64,000 nt of DNA, from the NCBI RefSeq assembly GCF_937880195.1, contig NZ_CALFLA010000004.1, positions 1 to 64,000 of the forward strand, read 5' to 3'. Positions within the stretch are counted from its first letter, which is position 1; each line of letters begins with the position of its first letter. The notes beneath the pieces are model-generated. The model searched no databases. It was not told where the DNA came from and saw nothing but the letters and a program-made list of their open reading frames with translations. Position numbers and translations under genes: made by a program. This DNA is from an uncultured Blautia sp. Its GTDB lineage: Bacteria; Bacillota; Clostridia; Lachnospirales; Lachnospiraceae. Positions 50,191 through 59,441 of the stretch are shown piece by piece.

Positions 50191-50788
50191 AAAAGTTCAT
50201 TTTTGCCCGCTGTCCCTTGATCTGAAAAACATGCTCTTTTTTGCAGCGGCGGGTCATGCCCTGATGCTCATAAAAACCGTAATTGTAGCTAGTATCTGTA
50301 AAAAGATAAAATTCTTTTAAATCCTTTTTTTTAAGATAATCAAGAGCAGACTGGAACAGTTTTTTTCCGATATCAAGGCCCCGGCAGGAGGAGCTTACGG
50401 CAAAAAGAGCCAGCTCTGCCGGATAGGGATGAGGACATTCCTCTAAAAGATGTTTGTCAATTCCGTTGACATTTCCGAATATTTTAAAGACGTTTCGCCC
50501 TTCTTTGCTGAGATATAGAGAAAGAATGGACTGGATCTGTCGGAAACGGTTTACAAAATGGGGCTTATGGTCCGCCTTGTTTTTTACCAGAATAATGCCT
50601 ACGGTTTTTCCGTCCATAACTGCTACTCTGGAGAAGGTATAATTTGTCAGGCAGCTGCTTAAAAATACTTTTGCCAGTTTGGCGGCAGTTTTGGGGCTGC
50701 AGAGCTGGTCATAATTCCAGGTTTCACGGATGACGCTCTGTAAGGGCTTAAAATCCTGTTTCTGATATTCTCTAAATTCTAAGCTCAT
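50156..50788 (-). CDS. GNAT-family N-acetyltransferase
   Basis: 210 aa from the ATG at 50788 (AGGAG 7 nt upstream); an apparent extension to 50938 runs through the promoter. The acetyl-CoA loop region is LALFAVSSSCRGLDIGKKLFQSAL (split around residues 135-158, with R/G-x-D-I-G-K in place of the usual Q/RxxGxG/A), followed by a YNYGFYEHQGM segment typical of the family's last strands. The substrate is unknown. Its 3' end overlaps the kinase fragment by 35 bp. Confidence 0.82.
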   Translation of the reverse strand: MSLEFREYQKQDFKPLQSVIRETWNYDQLCSPKTAAKLAKVFLSSCLTNYTFSRVAVMDGKTVGIILVKNKADHKPHFVNRFRQIQSILSLYLSKEGRNVFKIFGNVNGIDKHLLEECPHPYPAELALFAVSSSCRGLDIGKKLFQSALDYLKKKDLKEFYLFTDTSYNYGFYEHQGMTRRCKKEHVFQIKGQRAKMNFFIYDYSSCGNR

Positions 50789-50799
50789 AATTGTTCTCC

Positions 50800-50849
50800 T
50801 TGTATTTGTTTTCTGTATTTTGTATAATAAAGTATACAGTAAGTGTAAA
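50800..50849. promoter_or_regulatory. Overlapping divergent promoters of the two acetyltransferase genes
   Basis: Plus strand: TTGTAT (50800-50805), 17 bp, TATAAT (50823-50828). Minus strand: TTTACA (50844-50849), 17 bp, TATACA (50821-50826). The two -10 boxes overlap, so expression of the two genes is probably mutually exclusive. Confidence 0.5.
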
Positions 50850-50894
50850 GTCAATAGGAATTTAAAAAATATAAATGAGAAACGGAGAGAGGAA

Positions 50895-51380
50895 ATGCTG
50901 ATCAGAAACGCAGTACAGAAGGATCTTCCACAGATCATGAAAATATATGAAAACGCCCGCAGCTACATGAGAAAAACCGGGAATCCTACCCAGTGGAGTG
51001 GAGGATATCCGGGAGAGGACGTGATCCGCCAGGATATGGATAAAGGGAATTTTTATGTCTGTGAAAACGAGAACCGTATTGTTGGAGTATTTACTTTTTT
51101 TATGGGGGGAGATCCCAATTATATAAGGATCGATCAGGGAAGCTGGCACAGTGACGCTCCCTATGGGACCATCCACAGAGTGGCCTCTGACGGAAGCACC
51201 CGGGGATTTGCAGCGGTATGTTTTTCATTCTGTCTGGAAAAGTGCAGTTATCTCCGCATTGACACCCACAGAGACAACCGCCCCATGCAGAAGGCTCTTC
51301 ATAAATTCGGATTCAGGCAGTGCGGGATCGTATATATGGAAGACGGAACAGAGCGGATCGCTTTTGATTTTAATTTATAA
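50895..51380 (+). CDS. GNAT-family N-acetyltransferase
   Basis: 161 aa from the ATG at 50895 (GAGAGGAA upstream). It begins MLIRNAVQKDLPQIMKIYENAR, a common GNAT start, and has YGTIHRVASDGSTRGFAAVCFSF in the acetyl-CoA region and FGFRQCGIVYMEDGTERIAFD at the end. The conserved DTHRDNRPMQKALHKFGF segment resembles RimJ/RimL-like or small-molecule acetyltransferases. It is unrelated in sequence to the divergent GNAT gene apart from the fold. Substrate unknown. Confidence 0.88.
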   Translation: MLIRNAVQKDLPQIMKIYENARSYMRKTGNPTQWSGGYPGEDVIRQDMDKGNFYVCENENRIVGVFTFFMGGDPNYIRIDQGSWHSDAPYGTIHRVASDGSTRGFAAVCFSFCLEKCSYLRIDTHRDNRPMQKALHKFGFRQCGIVYMEDGTERIAFDFNL

Positions 51381-51429
51381 AATTTTCATATCTTTCATAG
51401 CTTTTTCATATCTTTTTCTTTGGCTCTGA

Positions 51430-51458
51430 TTGAAGAAATATCTTAAAACTGTTATACT
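51430..51458 (+). promoter_or_regulatory. Promoter of the ABC/FtsX operon
   Basis: TTGAAG (51430-51435), a 17-bp spacer and TATACT (51453-51458). Transcription would start near 51465, leaving a leader of roughly 180 nt before the ATG at 51644. Confidence 0.65.
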
Positions 51459-51473
51459 TTAAATATAGTAAGG

Positions 51474-51571
51474 AAAGGAGGGTGCCGCAGTTTCATAATG
51501 GATCTGTGGAGGCCTCCTTTTTATAAAATCAAGAAGGGATCCAGTGGAAAAATCTTTCCTAAGGATCCCTT
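51474..51571 (+). promoter_or_regulatory. Structured leader with terminator-like hairpin
   Basis: AAAGGAGG (51474-51481) pairs with CCTCCTTT (51513-51520), followed by more T (51518-51522), a terminator-like element. Next, AAGGGATCC (51534-51542) pairs with GGATCCCTT (51563-51571), with an inner GGAAA/TTTCC stem. The 3' arm can alternatively fold on itself as CTAAGG-ATC-CCTTAG. An early terminator plus competing stems suggests attenuation. No known riboswitch class is recognised. Confidence 0.45.
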
Positions 51572-51643
51572 AGAATCCATATAAAGAGAATTATTATCAT
51601 GCCGGATTGCATAATGATTACAGAAGAAAAGGCAGGAAAAAAT

Positions 51644-52360
51644 ATGAGCAGTCATAACAGGTCATATGTAAAACTTGAAAATGTATCAAAGATTTACGGC
51701 TCTGGAGATGTAAAGATCGTTGCCGTAGACGGGATCAGTTTTGAGATCAATAAAGGAGAATTTGTGGTAGTAGTAGGACCCAGCGGCGCAGGAAAGACAA
51801 CAGTCCTTAACATTCTGGGAGGAATGGATAAGGCAAGCTCCGGCAGGGTTCTGGTAGACGGCGTGGACATTGCAGGATTTTCCAATAAACAGCTTACCAG
51901 CTACCGAAGAGAAGATATTGGATTTGTGTTCCAGTTTTATAATCTGGTTCCCAATCTTACTGCGCTGGAGAACGTGGAGCTGGCCCTTCAGATCTGTAAA
52001 GAGCCTCTTGACGCCAGAACAGTCCTTGAAGAGGTGGGATTAAAAAACCGCCTGGGTAATTTCCCGGCCCAGCTTTCCGGGGGCGAACAGCAGAGAGTGT
52101 CCATAGCAAGGGCTCTGGCAAAGAATCCCAAGCTCCTTCTTTGCGACGAACCTACAGGAGCCCTTGATTACCAGACCGGCAAGGCTATTTTGAAGCTTCT
52201 GCAGGATATGTGCAGAGAAAAGGGAATGACGGTAATTGTCATTACCCATAACTCGGCTCTGACGCCTATGGCGGACCGGGTGATCAAGATCAAAAACGGA
52301 AAGGTATCGTCCATGGTTCAGAATGAACGTCCTACCTCCGTAGAAGAGATTGAATGGTAG
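51644..52360 (+). CDS. ABC transporter ATP-binding protein (LolD/MacB-like)
   Basis: 238 aa from the ATG at 51644 (GGCAGGA upstream); in-frame ATGs at 51599 and 51614 have no ribosome-binding site. Motifs: Walker [11 protein letters not shown]-loop [14 protein letters not shown], signature [15 protein letters not shown], Walker [13 protein letters not shown] and H-loop VITHN. It is the ATPase for the large FtsX permease that starts 10 nt after its stop. The pair belongs to the mechanotransmission class of ABC systems. Confidence 0.94.
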   Translation: MSSHNRSYVKLENVSKIYGSGDVKIVAVDGISFEINKGEFVVVVGPSGAGKTTVLNILGGMDKASSGRVLVDGVDIAGFSNKQLTSYRREDIGFVFQFYNLVPNLTALENVELALQICKEPLDARTVLEEVGLKNRLGNFPAQLSGGEQQRVSIARALAKNPKLLLCDEPTGALDYQTGKAILKLLQDMCREKGMTVIVITHNSALTPMADRVIKIKNGKVSSMVQNERPTSVEEIEW

Positions 52361-52369
52361 GTGAAGCTG

Positions 52370-55300
52370 ATGAAAAAAGCACTTCATAAAGATTTTCGCA
52401 TGGAAATAAAAAAGACAAGAGCCAGGTTTATTTCCATTTTCTGTATTGTATCTCTGGGTGTGGCGTTTTTTTCTGGAATCCAGGCTAGTTCCCCGGATAT
52501 GAGGCTTTCCGGGGACGCCTACTATACAGAAAGCAAAATGATGGATCTTAAGGTAATGGGAACCCTGGGACTTACAGAGAAAGATGTGGAAGCAGTCAGA
52601 AGTACAGAGGGAGTGGAGTGGGCGGAAGGCGCCTTTTCCACAGACGTACTCTGCGGAGAAGCCGACGCCCAGAAGGTGCTTCATGTGGAATCTGTCAATG
52701 AGAATGTAAACGGCCTTACAGTAACAGAAGGTCGACTTCCAGGGAAGAGCGGAGAATGTTTTCTTGACGTGACCTTTGCCAAGGGACAGGGTTATAAGAT
52801 TGGAGATCAGATAGAACTTCGGGAGGATACGGATGATCCTCTGCTTAAAACAAAGACCTACACCATTACCGGATTTGGAAGAACGCCTCTTTACATATCC
52901 TTTAATAGAGGAAATACCACTCTTGGCTCAGGAGAGGTAAATGGATTTGTTTATGTACTTCCAGAGGATTTTGAGCAGGATATTTACACTCAGATCTATA
53001 TTCGAGCTCATGGAACCGAGCAGGTAACAAGCTATACCGACGCTTACGACAGCCTGATTGAGAGACTTACAGAGCGTGTTGAGGGAATCCAGGAAGAACG
53101 CTGCCAGGTACGGTATGATGAGATTATATCTGAAGCGGAAGAAAAACTTGCCGACGCAGAAAAAGAACTGGAAGAGGGAAAAGAAGAGGCGGACAAAGAG
53201 CTTGCCGACGCAAAAAAAGAGCTGGAGGACGGCGAAAAGGAATATGCCGACGGCCTGAAGGAATATGAGGACGGCAAAAAGAAGCTTGCGGATGCAAAGA
53301 CACAGATAGCAGACGCCAAAAACCAGTCGGCTTCTGCCGCTCAGACCATTTCAGAGGGATGGAGCCAGATCGCTTCTGCAAAGGAAGAACTAAACAGCGG
53401 CTGGAACGAGATCAACGCAGGAAAAAAAGAATTTGAAAAGGGTCTCAGCCAGTTTAATAAAGCGCAGAAAAAGCTGGACAAAGGCTGGAATGAGTACAAC
53501 AGCGGAAAAAAGGAATTTGACGCAGGAGCGGCCCAGCTTGAGGCGGCAAAGAATCAGCTCTCCCAGGGAAAACAAAAAATAGAAGAAGGAAAAAAACAAC
53601 TTGACGCGCAGCAGCAGCAGATTACAGAGGGAATTGCTCTGGCTCAGGCAGGAATCACAGAAATTGACGCACAGATTGCCCAGTTAAACGGACAGATCCC
53701 TCAGATTGAAGAAGGAATCAAAATGGCTGGCGAGGCGGCGGCAAATCTTCCAGCTCTTCTGGAAGCTCTGGCAGCAGCCCAGGAGGGGGCGGCAAATGCT
53801 CAGACTGCCGTAGATACAGCCCAGGCCGCCCTTCAGGAAGCCATGGGAAAACTGGAAGCAGGAGAGATCACAGAGGAGGAGCTGGTTCCTTACCAGGAGG
53901 CTCTTGGGACGGCTCAGGCGCAGTTGGAAGCAGCTAATGGGGCAGTAGCCCAGGCCCACACAGCAGTAGACGCCTGCAATACGGCGGCGGCCAAAAAGGC
54001 AGAACTGGAAGCAGCCCTTACGGCAGTGAAGGATGGGATTGCCCAGGCGGAAGCAAAAAAAACAGAACTGAACACCACCATTGCATCCCTTCAGGCCGGC
54101 CAGACAGCCATCGACCAGGGCAGGGAAGCTCTGGCGGAGGAGGAGGCGAAGCTTCCGGCTGCGGAAAAGGAAATAGCGGCAAATGAGCAAAAACTTGCTG
54201 CCAGTGAAAAGACCTTAAACGAAAGTCTTGCCACCTTAAAAAGCGGTCAGGCAGAGCTTGACGCCAACAAAAAAGTCCTGGACTCTTCAAAGGCAGAGCT
54301 TGACGCAGGAATCCAGAAGCTGAATGCAGGAGCGGCGGAAATAAACGCCAACGAGCAGAAACTTATCTCAGGAGAAGCGGAACTGGAAGCGGGACAGCAG
54401 AAGATCGCAGAAGGCGAAGCAGAGATCAAAACAAATGAACAGAAACTGACAGACGCCAAGGAAGAGCTTAAAGACGCCAAAGAAAAGCTGGAAGACGGCT
54501 GGAAGGAATATAAAGACGGGGAAAAAGAAGCCAAAGAGGAAATCGAGAAGGGAGAAAAAGAGATCGAAGACGCCCGAAAAGAGATTGAGGAGATCGAAAA
54601 GCCTGAATGGCTTATTACGGACAGAAACGATCTTCCTGAATATTCCGATTACGGGGATAATGCAGACCGTATCAAAAATATCGGAGAGGTCTTTCCTGTG
54701 ATCTTTTTCCTGGTGGCGGCTCTGATAAGCCTTACTACCATGACAAGAATGGTAGAGGAGCAGAGAACCCAGATCGGAACCTTAAAGGCGCTGGGCTACG
54801 GCAAATACGCCATTGCTTCTAAATACCTGGATTATGCTTTGCTGGCAACTGTGGGAGGAAGCGTGGCAGGAATCCTGATCGGTGAAAAAATCCTACCATA
54901 TATAATCATCAAGGCATATGGAATTATGTACCATAATGTAGGAGACAGCCTGCAGATCCATTACGAATTGAAATTTGCCCTGACAGCATCTCTGGCAGCT
55001 ATTGTGTGTACAGTAGGCGCTACTGTATTTTCCTGCTATAAGGTGCTTTCCGAGACTCCGGCTTCTCTGATGCGTCCTCCGGCGCCCAAGGAGGGCAAGC
55101 GTGTTCTTGTGGAACGGATCACGATTTTGTGGAAGCATTTGAATTTTTCCTGGAAGTCCTGTCTCCGAAATCTTTTCCGGTACAAGAAGCGTCTGTTTAT
55201 GACGATCTTTGGAATTTCAGGAAGTATGGCTTTGATGCTGGTAGGATTTGGAATCCGGGATTCTATTTCAGATATTGTGGTAAAACAGTATGAGGAGCTT

Positions 55301-56281
55301 CAGCATTATGACGGAACCATTATTACAGATGAAGACGCCACAGAAGCCCAGAGGGAAGAACTGAGAGAATATCTGAAACAGAACAATAAGATAGAACGGG
55401 CCACCAGTATCCAGTTTACCAAGATCACGGCTCCAGGAGAAAAGTCAAACATCAGCATTTATCTCTATGTTCCGCAAAATATGGAAACTTTCCGTCAGGA
55501 TGTGACTTTGAGGAACAGGATTACCAGGGAGGCTTATGAATTGACAGACGAAGGCGCTGTGATCAGTGAAAAAACAGCAAAACTTTTGAATCTTCAGGTA
55601 GGGGATAACATTACTCTGGAAAAAGATCATACAGAATATAAGGCAAAGGTTGCTGTGATCACAGAAAACTATATGGGTCATTATGTATATATGACTCCCC
55701 TTGTTTATGAAAAAACCTTTGGGGAAAAACCGGTTTACGAGGATATGATCTTTTCTGTAAAAGAGGAATATCTGGATCAGGCGGAGGAGATCGGAAGACA
55801 GATCCTTTCCCAGCCTGCTGCTTTAAGCATCAGCTACACCTCCAGTCTGGCAGCCCAGGTAGACAGAATGTTAAGCACTTTGGGAATCGTCATTGTGGTT
55901 TTGATCGTTTCCGCAGGAATGCTGGCCTTTGTAGTTCTTTATAATCTGAATAATATCAATATCACAGAGCGTCAGAGAGAGCTGGCAACCCTTAAGGTCC
56001 TGGGATTTTATGATAAGGAGGTTTCCCAGTACGTATTGCGGGAAAATATTCTCCTGACCATAGCCGGAATCATTTTTGGCTCTGGGTTCGGCGTGATCCT
56101 CCACCGTTATATTATTGTGACTGTAGAAGTGGATGCGGTAATGTTTGGAAGAAATATACGCCCTGTCAGCTTTTTGTACTGCGCAGTGATCACCTGCATT
56201 TTTTCAGTAGTGGTAAATCTGTTTATGCACTGGAAGCTGAAAAAGATCGATATGGTAGAATCGCTGAAATCTGTAGAATAA
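52370..56281 (+). CDS. Giant FtsX-family permease with a ~500-residue xxxLxxG coiled-coil domain
   Basis: 1303 aa from the ATG at 52370 (AGGTG upstream); GTG 52361 is the alternative. Order: membrane helix (about 20-42), extracellular domain with a MacB-like core (to about 245), a very long Ala/Glu/Lys/Gln-rich coiled coil (about 247-743), three helices (about 770-900), another helix near 950, a second extracellular domain (about 975-1160) and three terminal helices. The coil consists of heptads of the xxxLxxG type (for example EAELEAGQQKIAEGEAEI) also seen in YhgE/Pip proteins. It would project far from the membrane, possibly spanning the cell wall. The substrate is unknown; antimicrobial-peptide export, lipid extraction or autolysin control are possible. 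Confidence 0.9.
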   Translation: MKKALHKDFRMEIKKTRARFISIFCIVSLGVAFFSGIQASSPDMRLSGDAYYTESKMMDLKVMGTLGLTEKDVEAVRSTEGVEWAEGAFSTDVLCGEADAQKVLHVESVNENVNGLTVTEGRLPGKSGECFLDVTFAKGQGYKIGDQIELREDTDDPLLKTKTYTITGFGRTPLYISFNRGNTTLGSGEVNGFVYVLPEDFEQDIYTQIYIRAHGTEQVTSYTDAYDSLIERLTERVEGIQEERCQVRYDEIISEAEEKLADAEKELEEGKEEADKELADAKKELEDGEKEYADGLKEYEDGKKKLADAKTQIADAKNQSASAAQTISEGWSQIASAKEELNSGWNEINAGKKEFEKGLSQFNKAQKKLDKGWNEYNSGKKEFDAGAAQLEAAKNQLSQGKQKIEEGKKQLDAQQQQITEGIALAQAGITEIDAQIAQLNGQIPQIEEGIKMAGEAAANLPALLEALAAAQEGAANAQTAVDTAQAALQEAMGKLEAGEITEEELVPYQEALGTAQAQLEAANGAVAQAHTAVDACNTAAAKKAELEAALTAVKDGIAQAEAKKTELNTTIASLQAGQTAIDQGREALAEEEAKLPAAEKEIAANEQKLAASEKTLNESLATLKSGQAELDANKKVLDSSKAELDAGIQKLNAGAAEINANEQKLISGEAELEAGQQKIAEGEAEIKTNEQKLTDAKEELKDAKEKLEDGWKEYKDGEKEAKEEIEKGEKEIEDARKEIEEIEKPEWLITDRNDLPEYSDYGDNADRIKNIGEVFPVIFFLVAALISLTTMTRMVEEQRTQIGTLKALGYGKYAIASKYLDYALLATVGGSVAGILIGEKILPYIIIKAYGIMYHNVGDSLQIHYELKFALTASLAAIVCTVGATVFSCYKVLSETPASLMRPPAPKEGKRVLVERITILWKHLNFSWKSCLRNLFRYKKRLFMTIFGISGSMALMLVGFGIRDSISDIVVKQYEELQHYDGTIITDEDATEAQREELREYLKQNNKIERATSIQFTKITAPGEKSNISIYLYVPQNMETFRQDVTLRNRITREAYELTDEGAVISEKTAKLLNLQVGDNITLEKDHTEYKAKVAVITENYMGHYVYMTPLVYEKTFGEKPVYEDMIFSVKEEYLDQAEEIGRQILSQPAALSISYTSSLAAQVDRMLSTLGIVIVVLIVSAGMLAFVVLYNLNNINITERQRELATLKVLGFYDKEVSQYVLRENILLTIAGIIFGSGFGVILHRYIIVTVEVDAVMFGRNIRPVSFLYCAVITCIFSVVVNLFMHWKLKKIDMVESLKSVE

Positions 56282-56286
56282 AAAAG

Positions 56287-56323
56287 AGGAAGGTCTTTTC
56301 CCTGTTGGAAGGCCTTCCTTTTT
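56287..56323 (+). terminator. Terminator of the ABC/FtsX operon
   Basis: AGGAAGGTC (56287-56295) pairs with GGCCTTCCT (56311-56319; one G-U pair), followed by TTTT, a few bases after the permease stop codon. Confidence 0.85.
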
Positions 56324-56369
56324 CTGACATAAGGGGAAATAAATATCTGTGAAATTTGTGCGTTCTCGC

Positions 56370-56398
56370 TTGACAACCGCAAAAAATGTAATTATAGT
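56370..56398 (+). promoter_or_regulatory. Promoter of the valS T-box leader
   Basis: Perfect TTGACA (56370-56375), a 17-bp spacer and TATAGT (56393-56398), the strongest-looking promoter in the window. Confidence 0.8.
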
Positions 56399-56404
56399 AT
56401 GAGA

Positions 56405-56731
56405 CATAGCAAAGGCAAGGAAGAAGAGGAGTATGCTGTGATCGCTGACAGAGAGGAACGCCCCAGGCTGGAAGGCGTTCTCAGAAGGAGACAGCAGAAG
56501 GTAGCTTTGGAGCCGGAAGGCTGATGGCCGTAAGCAATAGCCGCGGCAGCAGGCTTTCACGTAGATCCTGCGTTAAAGGACAATGAGATGTGCAGAACAA
56601 GTCCCACAAGGATTGAGGGATTTAGGGAGTTCGAGGCGGACTTGTCCGCTTTGTTCGAAAGACTGCATAATGAAGGTGGTACCGCGATAAGATTCGCCCT
56701 TCACACTTAGGTGTGAGGGGCTTACTTTTTT
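56405..56731 (+). promoter_or_regulatory. T-box riboswitch controlling valS
   Basis: About 330 nt of leader with the invariant T-box AAGGTGGTACCGCG (56673-56686), followed by the terminator GCCCTTCACAC/GTGTGAGGGGC (56696-56706 with 56711-56721) and TTTTTT (56726-56731). A stem I region (about 56440-56530) contains a likely specifier codon GTA for valine at 56501-56503 within AGAAGGTAGC. Uncharged tRNA-Val binding would stabilise the antiterminator and allow valS transcription. The specifier position is inferred from context. Confidence 0.92.
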
Positions 56732-56771
56732 CTTCCCCTCACCGTTTATCAAAAAGACACAGGAGGTTATT

Positions 56772-59426
56772 ATGAGCAAAGAACTTGCAAAGACGTATGA
56801 TCCCAAGGGACTGGAGGAACGTCTCTATCAGAAATGGATGGATAATGGATATTTCCATGCAAAAGTAAACCCCGATAAGAAACCCTTTACTATTGTAATG
56901 CCGCCGCCCAATGTTACAGGACAGCTTCACATGGGACATGCTCTTGACGAAACCATGCAGGATATCCTGATCCGTTTTAAGAGAATGCAGGGCTATGAAG
57001 CTCTCTGGCAGCCGGGAACCGACCATGCGGCCATTGCCACAGAGGTTAAGGTTATCGACAAGCTGAAACAGGAAGGAATCGACAAGCATGAGATCGGCCG
57101 TGAAGAATTTCTGAAACATGCCTGGGCATGGAAAGAAGAGTACGGCGGAAAGATCATTAACCAGCTTAAGAAACTGGGCGCTTCCGCAGACTGGGAAAGA
57201 GAACGCTTTACTATGGACGAGGGCTGTTCTAAGGCGGTTCAGGAAGTATTTATCAAACTTTATGAAAAAGGCTATATTTACAAAGGTTCCAGAATCATCA
57301 ACTGGTGTCCGGTATGCCAGACTTCTATTTCTGACGCAGAGGTAGAGCATGAAGACCAGGATGGATTTTTCTGGCATATTAATTATCCCATCGTAGGCGA
57401 AGAGGGACGTTTTGTGGAGATCGCAACCACACGTCCGGAAACACTTCTGGGAGATACGGCAGTAGCGGTAAATCCTGAGGACGAAAGATATAAAGACCTG
57501 GTTGGAAAGATGCTGAAACTTCCTCTGACAGACAGGGAGATCCCTGTGGTGGCAGACGAATATGTAGACAAGGAATTTGGAACAGGCTGTGTAAAGATCA
57601 CACCTGCCCATGACCCTAACGATTTTGAGGTTGGAAAGCGTCACAACCTTCCTGAGATCAATATTATGAACGACGACGCTACCATCAATTCTCTTGGAGG
57701 CAAATATGCGGGAATGGACCGCTATGAAGCGCGTAAGGCAATGGTGGCTGATCTTGAGGCTCAGGGCCTTCTTGTAAAAGTAGTTCCTCATTCCCACAGC
57801 GTAGGAACTCATGACCGCTGCGGCACTACAGTAGAGCCTATGATCAAACCACAGTGGTTTGTTCGCATGGACGAGATGGCAAAGGCTGCTATTGACGTTC
57901 TCAATGAAGGTGATCTGGAATTTGTTCCGGCAAGTTTTGGCAAGACATACCTTCACTGGCTGGAAAATATCCGTGACTGGTGTATTTCCCGTCAGCTTTG
58001 GTGGGGACACAGAATCCCGGCTTATTACTGCGATGAGTGCGGAGAGGTTGTGGTTGCCCGCCAGATGCCGGAAAAATGTCCGAAGTGCGGATGCACCCAT
58101 CTTCATCAGGATGAGGACACTCTGGATACCTGGTTCAGCTCTGCTCTGTGGCCTTTCTCTACTTTGGGATGGCCGGACAAGACAGAAGAGATGGAATACT
58201 TCTATCCTACAGACGTACTTGTAACAGGATACGACATTATTTTCTTCTGGGTTATCCGTATGGTATTCTCCGCTTTGGAACAGACAGGCAAGGCACCTTT
58301 CCATCATGTTCTGATCCACGGCCTTGTAAGAGATTCCCAGGGAAGAAAAATGAGCAAATCCCTTGGAAACGGAATTGATCCTCTTGAAGTAATTGATAAA
58401 TACGGCGCAGACGCTCTCCGTCTTACCTTGATCACAGGAAACGCTCCGGGAAATGATATGCGTTTCTACTGGGAGAGAGTAGAATCCAGCCGTAACTTTG
58501 CAAATAAGATCTGGAACGCATCCAGATTTATTATGATGAACCTGGAGGGACGGACTGTAACCGCGCCTGAGAATCTGAAAGAGCTTTGCCTGGAGGATCA
58601 GTGGATCTTATCCAGACTGAACACAGTTGTTCGTGAAGTTACTGAAAACATGGAAAAATATGAGCTTGGAATTGCGGTACAGAAGGTTTACGACTTCCTG
58701 TGGGATGAGCTTTGCGACTGGTATATCGAAATGGCAAAGGTTCGTCTCTGGAAGGCAGAGGAAGATCCAAAAGCAGCGGGAGAGGCTCTTTGGACCCTTC
58801 GCACCGTTCTTACAGAAGGCCTGAAACTTCTTCATCCGTTTATGCCGTTTATTACAGAAGAGATTTATTGTACGCTTCTTCCTGAGGAAGATTCTATTAT
58901 GATCTCTCAGTGGCCGGAATATACAGAAGAGAGATGCTTTGCAGGGGCAGAAAAGGCAGTGGAAGGATTTAAAGAAGCGGTAAGAGGCATCCGTAACATC
59001 CGTACAGAGATGAACGTTCCGGTAAACCGCAAAACCAGCCTTTACATTGTAGGAAGAGACAAAGATACCTGCGCAAGATATGAGGCATGTAAAAAATCTT
59101 TTGTAAACCTTGCGTTCTCCAAGGAAATCCATGTACAGGAAAATAAAGAGGGAATCGGAGAGGACGCTGTTTCAGTTGTGGTTTCCGACGCAGTAGTTTA
59201 TCTGCCTCTGGAAGATCTGGTAGACAGAGAAAAAGAAATCGAACGTCTCAAAAAAGAGCAGGAGCGTCTCACAAAGGAGATCGCCCGCTGTCAGGGTATG
59301 CTGAATAACCCGAATTTTGTCAACAAAGCACCTGCGGCAAAGGTTGACGCAGAAAAAGAAAAACTTCAGAAATACGAAGAAATGATGGAAAAGGTAAACG
59401 TACAGCTTTCACAGATGCAGAAGTGA
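56772..59426 (+). CDS. valS: Valyl-tRNA synthetase
   Basis: 884 aa, normal for bacterial ValRS. The class I signatures are HIGH as [15 protein letters not shown] (about residues 44-58) and KMSKS as [11 protein letters not shown] (about 522-532). The CP1 editing domain contains [17 protein letters not shown] zinc-knuckle-like segment [21 protein letters not shown] is split around residues 421-441. The C-terminal coiled coil (about 815-880) contacts tRNA. AGGAGG precedes the ATG. It charges tRNA-Val and is regulated by the upstream T-box. Confidence 0.98.
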   Translation: MSKELAKTYDPKGLEERLYQKWMDNGYFHAKVNPDKKPFTIVMPPPNVTGQLHMGHALDETMQDILIRFKRMQGYEALWQPGTDHAAIATEVKVIDKLKQEGIDKHEIGREEFLKHAWAWKEEYGGKIINQLKKLGASADWERERFTMDEGCSKAVQEVFIKLYEKGYIYKGSRIINWCPVCQTSISDAEVEHEDQDGFFWHINYPIVGEEGRFVEIATTRPETLLGDTAVAVNPEDERYKDLVGKMLKLPLTDREIPVVADEYVDKEFGTGCVKITPAHDPNDFEVGKRHNLPEINIMNDDATINSLGGKYAGMDRYEARKAMVADLEAQGLLVKVVPHSHSVGTHDRCGTTVEPMIKPQWFVRMDEMAKAAIDVLNEGDLEFVPASFGKTYLHWLENIRDWCISRQLWWGHRIPAYYCDECGEVVVARQMPEKCPKCGCTHLHQDEDTLDTWFSSALWPFSTLGWPDKTEEMEYFYPTDVLVTGYDIIFFWVIRMVFSALEQTGKAPFHHVLIHGLVRDSQGRKMSKSLGNGIDPLEVIDKYGADALRLTLITGNAPGNDMRFYWERVESSRNFANKIWNASRFIMMNLEGRTVTAPENLKELCLEDQWILSRLNTVVREVTENMEKYELGIAVQKVYDFLWDELCDWYIEMAKVRLWKAEEDPKAAGEALWTLRTVLTEGLKLLHPFMPFITEEIYCTLLPEEDSIMISQWPEYTEERCFAGAEKAVEGFKEAVRGIRNIRTEMNVPVNRKTSLYIVGRDKDTCARYEACKKSFVNLAFSKEIHVQENKEGIGEDAVSVVVSDAVVYLPLEDLVDREKEIERLKKEQERLTKEIARCQGMLNNPNFVNKAPAAKVDAEKEKLQKYEEMMEKVNVQLSQMQK

Positions 59427-59441
59427 TAAAGGAGCATTAAG

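Noticed and set aside
53100..54600. Tandem DNA repeat within the giant permease gene
   Set aside because: The periodicity is at the protein heptad level. The DNA words vary, so it is a coiled-coil coding region rather than a satellite or CRISPR-like array.
56739..58319. Long minus-strand frame of 526 codons antisense to valS
   Set aside because: It lies wholly opposite a highly conserved gene, has unusual composition and has no ribosome-binding site. It is a shadow of valS codon usage, as are the long antisense frames opposite phoA and glgB.
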